A stretch of DNA of 64,000 nucleotides from Chitinophagaceae bacterium. Its GTDB lineage: Bacteria; Bacteroidota; Bacteroidia; Chitinophagales; Chitinophagaceae. The position numbers and the translations under genes were made by a program. How positions within the stretch are numbered: the first letter of the stretch is position 1; every line of letters starts with the position of its first letter. The notes beneath the pieces were generated by a model. It saw only the letters and a program-made list of their open reading frames with translations, did no database searches and had not been told where the DNA came from. The stretch covers positions 6,227-70,226 of the forward strand of contig JAACZQ010000001.1 in assembly GCA_009996675.1 (NCBI GenBank), given 5' to 3'. Shown one piece after another: positions 7,826 through 16,593 of the stretch.

Positions 7826-10819
7826 ATGAGAAAATTAGTCACAATGCTTTGTTGTGTTGTGCTGGCCGTATCTCAATTAGCGGCCCAGACACGCACCATC
7901 AAGGGTAAGGTTACTGATGACAAAAGTAGCCCTATCGCCAATGCTTCTGTTGTGGTTAAGGGTGCAACCACTGGTACTACTACAGATGCCGAGGGTAATT
8001 TCTCCCTGAACGTTGCGGCCACAGCCCGCACCCTTGTTATTTCCTCGCTGAACTTCGCCAGCCAGGAAGTTTCCATTGTTAACAAAACCAGTGTTACTGT
8101 TTCACTGCAGAGCAATACCCAAAACCTGCAGGAAGTAGTAGTGGTAGGTTATGGTACCAAGAAGAAAGTTGATCTGACTGGTTCCGTAGCAACGGTTAAA
8201 TCCGATGAGATCGAGAACCGTCCGTTTACTTCGGTTGACCGTGCCCTGCAGGGTAAGGTAGCCGGTCTGCAATCGGTACAGTCTTCTGGTCAGCCTGGTG
8301 CTGCTCAGAACATCCTGATCCGTGGTGTGAGCTCTATCTCTGCCAGTACCGCTCCTTTGTGGGTGATCGACGGAGTGCCTGTGAACACCGGTGATGCTTC
8401 CCGTCTGCAAACAACAGCCAACCTGTTGAGTACGTTAAACCCCAACGATATTGAGAGCATTTCTGTATTGAAAGATGCTGCTTCTCAGTCTATCTACGGT
8501 AGCCGTGCTGCCAACGGGGTAATCGTGGTTACAACCAAAAAAGGTCGTTCCGGAAAAACCCGTTTCCGTTTCGATACTGAAGTAGGTCAGAGTGAAACCG
8601 CTTACCAGAACGACAGATGGCGTCCGCTGAATGCCAAAGAATACCTGGACATTACACGTGAAGGTCTGGTTAACTTTGGTGCAACACCTGCCCAGGTTAC
8701 TTCAACACTGGCCAGCCTTGGTGATGGTACTGGTATTGATTACAACTGGCTGCAGAATGTACAGCAGAAAGGTACCCAGCAGCAGTACAACCTGAGCCTG
8801 GAAGGTGGTAACGATAAAACTACTTTCTTCATCTCTGGTGGTCGCTTCATCCAGGATGGTACTACCATCAATTCTAAGTTTGCTCGTACCAACGCAAATA
8901 TCCGCGTTACCAATAAAGCTACCGACAGGCTCACAGTAAGTGTGAACCTGAATGGTGGTGCGGTAAACCAGCGTGCTCCCCTGAATGGCGGTGCATTTGG
9001 TAACCCCGTATTGAGTTCTTATTTCCTGCTGCCTACCAAACCGGCTTATAACCCCGATGGCAGCTGGAACTTCACCAACCTGGGTGGTCTGCACAATACC
9101 ATCGCACTCTCGCAAATTGACAAGCGTTTCCTGCGTGAAGCCAGTTTGCGTGGTAGCTTACAGGCTGAATACCGTATTCTGGATAACCTGCGTTTCAAGA
9201 GCGTTTATGGGGTTGACTACAACGTACTGGAAGAAGATCAGTACAACAACCCGCTGCATGGCGATGGCCAGGCTTCTAATGGTCGTGCTTTCTCTTATTT
9301 TACCCGTTATTTTAACTGGGTATGGACCAATACCCTGGATCTGCAACAGAATATCACCAAAAATGGTGACCTGTCTGCCAACGTTCAGGTAGGTTATGAG
9401 TCTCAGAAATCTGCCGGATATTTCTCTTCACTGCAATCTCAGCAATTCCCGCCCACCATTGCATTGACTTATCCTGCTTCCGGTGCAAGCCCCACTACGG
9501 CTTCTGCTACCATTTCTGAGTACACATTTGCTTCTATGTTCTCTACTGCTTCTATCAACTACAAAAACCGCTTCGTGGTTTCCGGTAGCTACCGTCGTGA
9601 TGGTTCCAGCCGATTCAGTGCTGCCAACCGTTTTGGTAATTTCTGGTCTGTGGGTGGTACATGGAATGTAGATCGTGAGAAGTTTATGGAGAATGTAAAC
9701 TTTATTACCCAACTGAAACTCCGTTCTTCTTATGGTGTGAACGGTAACGCCGGTATCGGTAACTATGATGCCTTACCGCTGTATGGTTTCGGTAGTAACT
9801 ATAACCAGCAGCCTGGTAGTGCGCCTGCAAACGTAGGTGACCCCAACCTGACCTGGGAACTGAACAAGCCTTTCAACGTAGGTATTGATGTTAGTTTCTT
9901 CAAGAACAGACTGAGCCTGACTGCTGATTATTATGTACGTAAATCTGAAAACCTGTTGCTGGCAGTGCCCCTGTCACGTACTTCCGGTTTCGGTTCTGCC
10001 ACACGTAATATCGGTGCTATGAAAAACTCTGGTATCGAATTAACCATCAGTGCAGTGCCTGTTCAGACACGTGATTTCCGCTGGGATATTGATTTCAACT
10101 TTGCCAACAACAAAAACGTGATTACCAGCCTGCCTGGTGGTCAGGATATTGCTGATGGTAACTTCATTATCCGTCAGGGTGTTTCTTACAGAACTTATTT
10201 CCTGCGTATCTATGCTGGTGTTGATCCTGCTAATGGTGATCCGCTCTGGTATACCGATGATACCCGCAAGACTACTACCAATACTTATCCCGGTGCAGCT
10301 GCCCGCGGATTGGTTGGTCAGGCCCTGCCCAAGTACTTCGGTCAGTTTGGCAACACCTTTACTTATAAAGGATTTACGCTGAATGCTACTTTCTACTACA
10401 ACTTTGGCAACTATGTGTACAATACATGGGGAAGCTACCAGTTGGGTGCCGGTTTCGGTGCAACTTTCAACAAAGTGGCTCGTATCTACGATCGTTGGAC
10501 TACTCCTGGTCAGATTACCGATATCCCCAAGTATATCTACAACGGAAACAGAAACTTCCAGAGTGGTTCTACCATGTGGTATAACAAAGGCGACTTTATT
10601 CGTCTGCGTGATATCCAGGTGGGTTACAACCTGCCCAAGGATCTGATTTCCAAAATTGGTTTGACCAATGCAAACTTCTATGTACGTGGTACCAACCTGT
10701 GGACATGGGTTAAGGACAAAGAAATTCCTTTCGATCCAGAACAGGGTACCGGTGCTGCGTCCAACCTGAACGTTTTCATTCCAAAAACAATTACTGTAGG
10801 TCTGAACCTGGCATTCTAA
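7826..10819 (+). CDS. SusC/RagA-family TonB-linked outer membrane protein (pair 2)
   Basis: A 997-residue outer-membrane import channel, the shortest of the three SusC proteins here. The signal peptide ends near residue 20 (LAA, then QT). A carboxypeptidase-regulatory-like domain opens with TRTIKGKVTDDKSSPIANAS. The plug junction EVVVVGYGTKKK is followed by plug motifs IRGVSSISAS and IDGVPVNTGD. The beta-barrel ends in the typical terminal Phe (TVGLNLAF). There is no STN domain, so no direct sigma/anti-sigma coupling. It is distinct in sequence from its neighbours through the plug and barrel, so the three pairs are not recent tandem copies and probably take different substrates. The SusD partner begins 27 bases downstream. 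Confidence 0.95.
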   Translation: MRKLVTMLCCVVLAVSQLAAQTRTIKGKVTDDKSSPIANASVVVKGATTGTTTDAEGNFSLNVAATARTLVISSLNFASQEVSIVNKTSVTVSLQSNTQNLQEVVVVGYGTKKKVDLTGSVATVKSDEIENRPFTSVDRALQGKVAGLQSVQSSGQPGAAQNILIRGVSSISASTAPLWVIDGVPVNTGDASRLQTTANLLSTLNPNDIESISVLKDAASQSIYGSRAANGVIVVTTKKGRSGKTRFRFDTEVGQSETAYQNDRWRPLNAKEYLDITREGLVNFGATPAQVTSTLASLGDGTGIDYNWLQNVQQKGTQQQYNLSLEGGNDKTTFFISGGRFIQDGTTINSKFARTNANIRVTNKATDRLTVSVNLNGGAVNQRAPLNGGAFGNPVLSSYFLLPTKPAYNPDGSWNFTNLGGLHNTIALSQIDKRFLREASLRGSLQAEYRILDNLRFKSVYGVDYNVLEEDQYNNPLHGDGQASNGRAFSYFTRYFNWVWTNTLDLQQNITKNGDLSANVQVGYESQKSAGYFSSLQSQQFPPTIALTYPASGASPTTASATISEYTFASMFSTASINYKNRFVVSGSYRRDGSSRFSAANRFGNFWSVGGTWNVDREKFMENVNFITQLKLRSSYGVNGNAGIGNYDALPLYGFGSNYNQQPGSAPANVGDPNLTWELNKPFNVGIDVSFFKNRLSLTADYYVRKSENLLLAVPLSRTSGFGSATRNIGAMKNSGIELTISAVPVQTRDFRWDIDFNFANNKNVITSLPGGQDIADGNFIIRQGVSYRTYFLRIYAGVDPANGDPLWYTDDTRKTTTNTYPGAAARGLVGQALPKYFGQFGNTFTYKGFTLNATFYYNFGNYVYNTWGSYQLGAGFGATFNKVARIYDRWTTPGQITDIPKYIYNGNRNFQSGSTMWYNKGDFIRLRDIQVGYNLPKDLISKIGLTNANFYVRGTNLWTWVKDKEIPFDPEQGTGAASNLNVFIPKTITVGLNLAF

Positions 10820-10846
10820 TTACAGATTTTTTAAACGATATTGATT

Positions 10847-12244
10847 ATGATACGTATTTCAAAATATAAGGTGTTGCTTGTAATAGTGTTATGGGCAACA
10901 ATCGCTTCCTGTAAGAAGAGTTTCCTGGAGCTGGTACCACCAACTTCGCTGACTCCGGAACAGGCTCTGGCTACAGAAGCGGATCTCCAGGTAGCACTTC
11001 GCGGTGCTTATGCTGGTCTGCGTGGTGTTGACTTCTATGGTCGTACACTGCCTATTATTGGTGATCTGATGGCAGATAACGCTTATCAGTCAGCTTTGAA
11101 TACCAACCGCTACACATTCTTCAGCACTTATGCGTACAATGTAACCGATGGTAATGCTTCTGGTATGTGGAATACCGCTTATTCTGTAATCCTGCGTGCC
11201 AACAACATCATCAACTCACCCGTTGCTTCTAATGCAAACGTTGATCAGTACAAAGGCGAAGCCTATGCTGTTCGTGCCTTGTGTTATTTTGAACTGGTGA
11301 AGTTCTTTGCACGTCCTTATTCGGATGATCCCAATGGATTGGGTGTACCCCTGGTACTGACTTACAATCCCGATCTGAAACCTGGTCGTAACAAGGTATC
11401 TGAAGTGTATGCCCAGATTCTGGATGATCTGAACAAGTCATATGCATTACAAACCAAGTACACCAACTCTTCACAGTTCAGCAAGTATGCTGCCAGAGCG
11501 CTGCAGGCAAAAGTATATCTCCATATGGGTGATAAAACCAATGCCAAAACTGCTGCACTGGATGTGATCAACAATGGTGGTTTTACGCCGTTGACTACTG
11601 CTAACCACGCTGGTTACTGGTCTGCTTCTGCAATCAGAACAGATAAGCTGGAAACCCTGATGGAAGTTTCTTCCGATGCGGTAGCCAACCTGGCTTTCGA
11701 TGCCTTATCTTATCTGTACAGCCAGGCTGGTAACTATGGTGATATCCTTTGCTCTGATGACCTGTATGCTACATTTGAAGCTACAGATGTTCGTCGCGCA
11801 CTGTATCCCACTGGTACCCGCGCAGGTGTTCCTGCGGTATTTGTAAACAAATACCCTGTGATTACAGGTGACCTCAGCGATACCAAAGTATTGCGTTTGA
11901 GTGAAATGTACCTGATCGCTGCTGAAGCTTCTTATCCTTCTAATGAAGTAGATGCCCGTACTTATGTAAACTTTATAACCAGCAGACGTGGTGCTACCGC
12001 TATTGCTTCTGTAGGTGCTCAGTTACTGGAGGATATCCTGACTGAAAGAAGAAAAGAACTGGCATTTGAAGGTGACCGTTACCATGATGTACAGCGTTAC
12101 AAGCGTGATGTGGTACGTAACGCCAACTACCCTGCTGCAGCAAGGAATATTCCTTATGCTAACTTCAGAAGGATTATGCCGATTCCGCAAACAGAAACTG
12201 ATGCAAACCCAACCATCAAAGCTCAGCAGAATCCCAGCTATTAA
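10847..12244 (+). CDS. SusD/RagB-family nutrient-binding lipoprotein (pair 2)
   Basis: About 465 residues, the partner lipoprotein of the SusC just upstream. I start it at the ATG at 10847, not at the in-frame TTG at 10841, because MIRISKYKVLLVIVLWATIASC is a normal lipoprotein signal with Cys near residue 22. Family features are the post-lipobox KKSFLELVPPTSLTPEQAL and the RALCYFELVKFFARP helix. The LSEMYLIAAEA helix and the C-terminal ILTERRKELAFEGDRYHD motif also fit. The protein ends in a typical NPSY tail. The operon ends at a GC-rich hairpin 38 bases after the stop. Confidence 0.95.
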   Translation: MIRISKYKVLLVIVLWATIASCKKSFLELVPPTSLTPEQALATEADLQVALRGAYAGLRGVDFYGRTLPIIGDLMADNAYQSALNTNRYTFFSTYAYNVTDGNASGMWNTAYSVILRANNIINSPVASNANVDQYKGEAYAVRALCYFELVKFFARPYSDDPNGLGVPLVLTYNPDLKPGRNKVSEVYAQILDDLNKSYALQTKYTNSSQFSKYAARALQAKVYLHMGDKTNAKTAALDVINNGGFTPLTTANHAGYWSASAIRTDKLETLMEVSSDAVANLAFDALSYLYSQAGNYGDILCSDDLYATFEATDVRRALYPTGTRAGVPAVFVNKYPVITGDLSDTKVLRLSEMYLIAAEASYPSNEVDARTYVNFITSRRGATAIASVGAQLLEDILTERRKELAFEGDRYHDVQRYKRDVVRNANYPAAARNIPYANFRRIMPIPQTETDANPTIKAQQNPSY

Positions 12245-12282
12245 TCGCATGTTGTATCTCATGTATTAGTAATAGTTTCAGT

Positions 12283-12317
12283 GGGCCCTCTCCGTTTAGG
12301 AGGGGGCTCATTGTTTT
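12283..12317 (+). terminator. hairpin terminator after SusCD pair 2
   Basis: An 11-bp stem with two G-T pairs (GGGCCCTCTCC / GGAGGGGGCTC) and a 5-base loop is followed by a weak TTGTTTT tail. The poor T run suggests partial read-through into the 218-residue gene downstream. Confidence 0.65.
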
Positions 12318-12394
12318 AACATACCCGATGCTTTTCTGACAGAGAAATGGTTTAACTTGACGATAACTTCCAGTTTACACTTAAACACTGAGAT

Positions 12395-13051
12395 ATGAAA
12401 CTGATTCTGGCAATACTGTTTGGTGCATGCAGCCTGACTGCCTCTTCCCAAATCATGCAACTATATGACCCGCAGGCCAACCGGGTATTTAATGCTGAAA
12501 AGTATTCGGGCATCCGTGGCACCCCTTTCCTGGTTGATAAATGGTATAAGGGAACAGTTACTACACCCAAGGGAATCTACATGAATCTGGAGCTTAAGCT
12601 GAATGTATACGATAACCAGTTGTTTTTTAACAAAGATGATCAGAGTTTTGAGTTTACCGATCCCATCGTGAGTTTTACGCTGATGCCCAAACCGGGCGAT
12701 TCTGCTTCCTACCAGGTATTTAAAAAAGGGATTAATGGTAGTGGCGTTAAAGCAGACCAGTTTGTACAGGAGCTGGTAGCGGGTAAACTCGGATTGTATA
12801 AATCTGATTTTAAATCGCTGTCGGAAATGAGTGAGATCAATGCCGGCATCGTGAAAACTTTTGCCACCACAACCCGGTATTACCTGGTGCGTGATAATAA
12901 TGCACAACTCATTAAAATCAGTAAAGCAGATGTTATGCCCTTACTGAAAGACAAAGAAGAGCAGGTTAATACCTTCATCACTGAAAAGAAATTGGCCTTT
13001 AAAAAAGAAGCCGATCTGATTGCATTGATTCAGTTTTACAATCAATTGTAA
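12395..13051 (+). CDS. secreted protein of unknown function, 218 residues
   Basis: I do not recognise a named family. The protein has a Sec signal peptide (MKLILAILFGACSLTASSQ). Cleavage near residue 19 is likely, although the GAC at residues 10-12 could be read as a very early lipobox. The mature part is mixed alpha/beta. Near the N-terminus is a GTPFLVDKWYKGTV stretch, followed by a YMNLELKLNVYDNQLFF beta segment, and the C-terminal half is lysine-rich and helical. Similar secreted proteins with this PFL-x-D-x-W pattern occur in Bacteroidota, to my recollection. It lies between two SusCD pairs but has its own terminator and 150 bases of upstream sequence. A link to pair 2 would depend on read-through of the weak hairpin at 12283-12317. 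Confidence 0.8.
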   Translation: MKLILAILFGACSLTASSQIMQLYDPQANRVFNAEKYSGIRGTPFLVDKWYKGTVTTPKGIYMNLELKLNVYDNQLFFNKDDQSFEFTDPIVSFTLMPKPGDSASYQVFKKGINGSGVKADQFVQELVAGKLGLYKSDFKSLSEMSEINAGIVKTFATTTRYYLVRDNNAQLIKISKADVMPLLKDKEEQVNTFITEKKLAFKKEADLIALIQFYNQL

Positions 13052-13080
13052 TCAGTCGCTTATTCACAATGTTCGTTCAA

Positions 13081-13108
13081 CAGGCAGTACCAGTACTGCC
13101 TGTTTTTT
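13081..13108 (+). terminator. rho-independent terminator after the 218-residue protein gene
   Basis: A perfect 10-bp stem CAGGCAGTAC / GTACTGCCTG with a 2-base loop is followed by six T. Confidence 0.9.
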
Positions 13109-13394
13109 ATATAGCATGTTACAGCCTGGCACTTGGCACCTGCCTTAGTGTTGATATTTTTTCTGTATATGTATGACCGTGATAATAAACTACCAATTGT
13201 TAGTATTATCATAATGTTAAATATTTATGCTACTAGGATGCATTTTTTTTAGAATTAAGTAACTGATATTCAATCTTAAATATATTTTTTACAGATGAAT
13301 GTTTTAAATTTTGCAGCTTTTCCGCTTATCTTACTGTCTTTCAATGTCTAACTAGGGTGCATGCCCTTTGCTTTAAAAACCAAAATCAAGAATT
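13109..13394 (+). other. AT-rich leader before SusCD pair 3
   Basis: No gene. It holds a TAAATTTTG word at 13305-13313 as a possible -7 element. A short near-palindrome AGGGTGCATGCCCT lies at 13354-13367, between the promoter candidate and the start codon, and could be an operator or a small leader hairpin. The last bases before the ATG are A-rich (CTTTAAAAACC), as in the other susC leaders. Confidence 0.45.
13305..13313 (+). promoter_or_regulatory. possible -7 element of susC pair 3
   Basis: TAAATTTTG matches TAnnTTTG with one extra base. If used, the leader would be about 75 bases and would include the AGGGTGCATGCCCT near-palindrome. There is no clear -33 partner. Confidence 0.3.
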
Positions 13395-16300
13395 ATGAGA
13401 AAATTTCTCGGGATGTTCTTGTGCTTTGTGCTGGTCATAACCCAGGCAATGGCACAGAACAAAACGGTTACCGGTAAGGTGACTGATGCAAAAGACGGTA
13501 CGCCGCTTGCTGGTGTATCGGTTTCAGTTAAAGGAGCTACGGGAACAGTTACAGGGGCCGACGGTACCTTTCGTATCGTAGTGCCTGCTGCTGCCAAATC
13601 CGTAGATTTAAGTTATGTAGGCTTTGAAGCCGCTACAGTATCCATTCCTGCTTCTGGTACTGTAACTTTTGCCATGAAAGCAGCCGATGCCAAACTGGAT
13701 GAGGTTGTGGTAGTGGCTTATGGTACGGCTAAGAAAGAAACCCTCACCGGTTCTGTCAGCCAGATCAAAGCAGAAGATTATGCCAAAAGACCTTTATCCA
13801 ACGTAACAGCCGCCATTGAAGGTGCATCTCCGGGTGTGGTAACCAATACCGCTAACGGTCAGCCTGGCTCTGGTATTGCTATTCGTGTGAGAGGTTTTGG
13901 TTCCATCAATGCTACTTCTGAACCCCTGTTCGTAGTAGATGGAGTACCTTATGTAGGCGGTACTTCTAATATCAACCCCGATGATGTGGAAAGCACCACC
14001 ATCCTGAAAGATGCTGCTGCTACAGCACTTTTCGGTTCCCGTGCTGCTAACGGTGTGGTTATGATCACCACCAAAAAAGGCCGTAAGGGACGTAATAATA
14101 TTTCTGTTCGTGCTTTACAGGGTATTTCTTCCCGTGGTTTGCCCGAATACGACAGGCTGAATGCTTACCAGTATTATCCTATCATGTGGGAAGCTTACCG
14201 TAACTCACTGGTATATCCTGCCAGCGGTGCGCCCATTTCCAGGGATTCTGCCAGCCGTGTAGCTTCAGGTCTGACTTCCAGAACCAGTATCCAGGGTTTG
14301 CTGGGTTATAACCCTTTCAATGTTGCCAATAACGCAATCGTAGATGTAAATGGTCAGATCAATCCCAATGCTTCTCTCATTTATGCGAATGACCTGGATT
14401 GGACCAAAGACCTGATGCGTAATGGTAGCCGCAAAGACTACTCTATTAACTTCAGCGGCGGTGCCGATAAATCTGATTATTTCTTCTCAATGGGTTATCT
14501 GAACGAAGCTGGTTATACCGTTCGTTCCGACTTTGAGCGTTTCTCAGCCCGTTTGAATGTGAATGTTCAACCGCTTTCCTGGTTGAAAACCGGTTTGAAT
14601 ATTTCTGGTAACCATTCTATCTCTAACACAGCCAGTGATGGTGGTAGTACCAGTTTTGTAAACCCCTTCTTCTTCTCCCGTAACATCGGACCCATCTATC
14701 CCGTGTATGCACACAACATGACTACCGGTGAATACCTGTTGGATGGTTCTGGTAATAAGTTCTGGGATCTGGGTAATATGGGCGGCGCGATGGGCGTACC
14801 CAACAGACCCAGTGGTGGTTTCTCCGGTCGCCATGCGGTTGCTGAAACTTTCCTGAATGAACTGAATTTCAGAAGAACAGTTGTGAGTGCCAGGAACTAT
14901 ACCGATATCACTTTCCTGCGTGATTTCAAATTCACCAATAACGTGTCTGTAGATTTTCAATCACAGTATGATGGATCATTTGAAAACACAGTTGTAGGTG
15001 ATGGTGCTCCCGCCGGTCGTTCTTCCCGCGAATTTGGTTCCAATACCGGTGTGGTTCTGAGCCAGATCCTGAATTATGGCAAACGCTTTGGCAGCCACCG
15101 TGTAGACGCTTTGGTAGGTCATGAAAGCTTTAACCAAATGCAGCAGGGTCAGCGTGGCTTTAAACAAGGCCAGTCGCTGTCAGGCAATACCGAGCTGAAC
15201 AACTTTACTACGATTAACTCTGCTACCTCATACCTCGATCGTTACAGGATTGAAAGTTATTTCTCCCGTGTTAACTACGATTACATGGGCAGATACTTTG
15301 TTTCCGGTAGTATTCGTCGCGATGGTAACTCCCGCTTTGCGGAAGAATCACGCTGGGGTACTTTCTGGTCCGTTGGTGGTGGCTGGAATATCGACAAAGA
15401 AAAATTCATGAAGAATGTTTCATGGGTAAATACCCTGAAACTGAGAGGTTCTTATGGTGTGGTAGGTGTGGCTGATGGTATTGGTTTCTATGCCTACCAG
15501 GGTCTGTACAGCTTTGCCAACAATGCCAATGAACCCGGTATCGTTCAGAGCCAGACTTCATTCCTGAACAGGAAACTGACCTGGGAAACCAACAAGCAGT
15601 TTGACCTGGGTGTTGATTTCTCTCTTTTCAAAGGCCGTATCAATGGTTCGGTTGAATACTTTAACAGGGTTTCTGCCGATCTGCTGTTTGCAGTTCCCCA
15701 ACCCCTGTCAAGCGGTGCACTTACCGTTAACCAGAATACCGCTACCATGTACAACCGTGGTGTGGAACTGCAGTTGAATGGTGATATCATCCGTAAGAAA
15801 GACCTGACCTGGAATATGGGTGTAAACCTGTCAACAGTTACCAACCGTATCAGCAAAATGCCTGAGTCAGTTCCCGAATTCATTACCGGAACCAAGAAAT
15901 ATGCAGTTGGTAATTCCATCTATGACTATTGGTTACGTAGCTTCTACGGTATCGATCCCAATGATGGTGCTGTATTGTATGTAGCTGAAAATACAGCTGC
16001 CAGTGCAACCCGCAGGTTGATTACCAACAAAGCCGGTGGTGTAGATACAGTAACTACTGCAGTTGCGAATGGTAAATTTGCTTCTCATGGTACCAGTATT
16101 CCTGATTTGTATGGTAGCATGACCCAGTCAATTACTTTCAAGAATATTACCCTGAGTGCATTGTTTACATTCCAGGTGGGTGGTAAAACCTACGATGCGC
16201 TGTATCAGTCTCTGATGTCTGCCAGTAACTATGGTGGTGCATCACATGTTGATATCCTGAACAGATGGCAGAAAGCTGGTGATATTACCAACGTTCCAAG

Positions 16301-16583
16301 AATGGATGCTGGTCAGTCTACCGACTTCAACGCCACTTCATCCAGATGGCTGGTAGATGCTTCTTATTTCAATATTCGTACTATTAACCTGTCATTTGCA
16401 CTGCCAAAGAACCTGGTGAACAGAATGAAGATCAACAATGGTCAGTTCTTTGTAAGTGTAGAAAACGTGGCTTTCTTCTCTAAGAGAAAAGGTATGAACA
16501 ACCAGCAGGCATTCTCTGGTGTAACATCTAACGCATATCCGCCTGCACGCGTATTCACAGCAGGATTTACTTTAAATCTCTAA
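13395..16583 (+). CDS. SusC/RagA-family TonB-linked outer membrane protein (pair 3)
   Basis: A 1062-residue outer-membrane channel, the longest of the three. The signal peptide ends near residue 20 (AMA, then QN). The carboxypeptidase-regulatory-like domain begins KTVTGKVTDAKDGTPLAGVS. The junction EVVVVAYGTAKKETLTGSV has Ala where the other two have Gly. Plug motifs IRVRGFGSINATS and VDGVPYVGG follow. The barrel ends FTAGFTLNL, with a final Leu in place of the usual Phe, which is uncommon for this family. There is no STN domain. The SusD gene begins 10 bases after the stop, so the genes are co-transcribed. The substrate is unknown. Confidence 0.95.
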   Translation: MRKFLGMFLCFVLVITQAMAQNKTVTGKVTDAKDGTPLAGVSVSVKGATGTVTGADGTFRIVVPAAAKSVDLSYVGFEAATVSIPASGTVTFAMKAADAKLDEVVVVAYGTAKKETLTGSVSQIKAEDYAKRPLSNVTAAIEGASPGVVTNTANGQPGSGIAIRVRGFGSINATSEPLFVVDGVPYVGGTSNINPDDVESTTILKDAAATALFGSRAANGVVMITTKKGRKGRNNISVRALQGISSRGLPEYDRLNAYQYYPIMWEAYRNSLVYPASGAPISRDSASRVASGLTSRTSIQGLLGYNPFNVANNAIVDVNGQINPNASLIYANDLDWTKDLMRNGSRKDYSINFSGGADKSDYFFSMGYLNEAGYTVRSDFERFSARLNVNVQPLSWLKTGLNISGNHSISNTASDGGSTSFVNPFFFSRNIGPIYPVYAHNMTTGEYLLDGSGNKFWDLGNMGGAMGVPNRPSGGFSGRHAVAETFLNELNFRRTVVSARNYTDITFLRDFKFTNNVSVDFQSQYDGSFENTVVGDGAPAGRSSREFGSNTGVVLSQILNYGKRFGSHRVDALVGHESFNQMQQGQRGFKQGQSLSGNTELNNFTTINSATSYLDRYRIESYFSRVNYDYMGRYFVSGSIRRDGNSRFAEESRWGTFWSVGGGWNIDKEKFMKNVSWVNTLKLRGSYGVVGVADGIGFYAYQGLYSFANNANEPGIVQSQTSFLNRKLTWETNKQFDLGVDFSLFKGRINGSVEYFNRVSADLLFAVPQPLSSGALTVNQNTATMYNRGVELQLNGDIIRKKDLTWNMGVNLSTVTNRISKMPESVPEFITGTKKYAVGNSIYDYWLRSFYGIDPNDGAVLYVAENTAASATRRLITNKAGGVDTVTTAVANGKFASHGTSIPDLYGSMTQSITFKNITLSALFTFQVGGKTYDALYQSLMSASNYGGASHVDILNRWQKAGDITNVPRMDAGQSTDFNATSSRWLVDASYFNIRTINLSFALPKNLVNRMKINNGQFFVSVENVAFFSKRKGMNNQQAFSGVTSNAYPPARVFTAGFTLNL

Positions 16584-16593
16584 ACCAACCGCA

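Noticed and set aside
10841-10846. TTG start six bases upstream for the pair 2 SusD
   Set aside because: The ATG at 10847 gives a standard lipoprotein signal; the extension adds only two residues with a weaker start codon.
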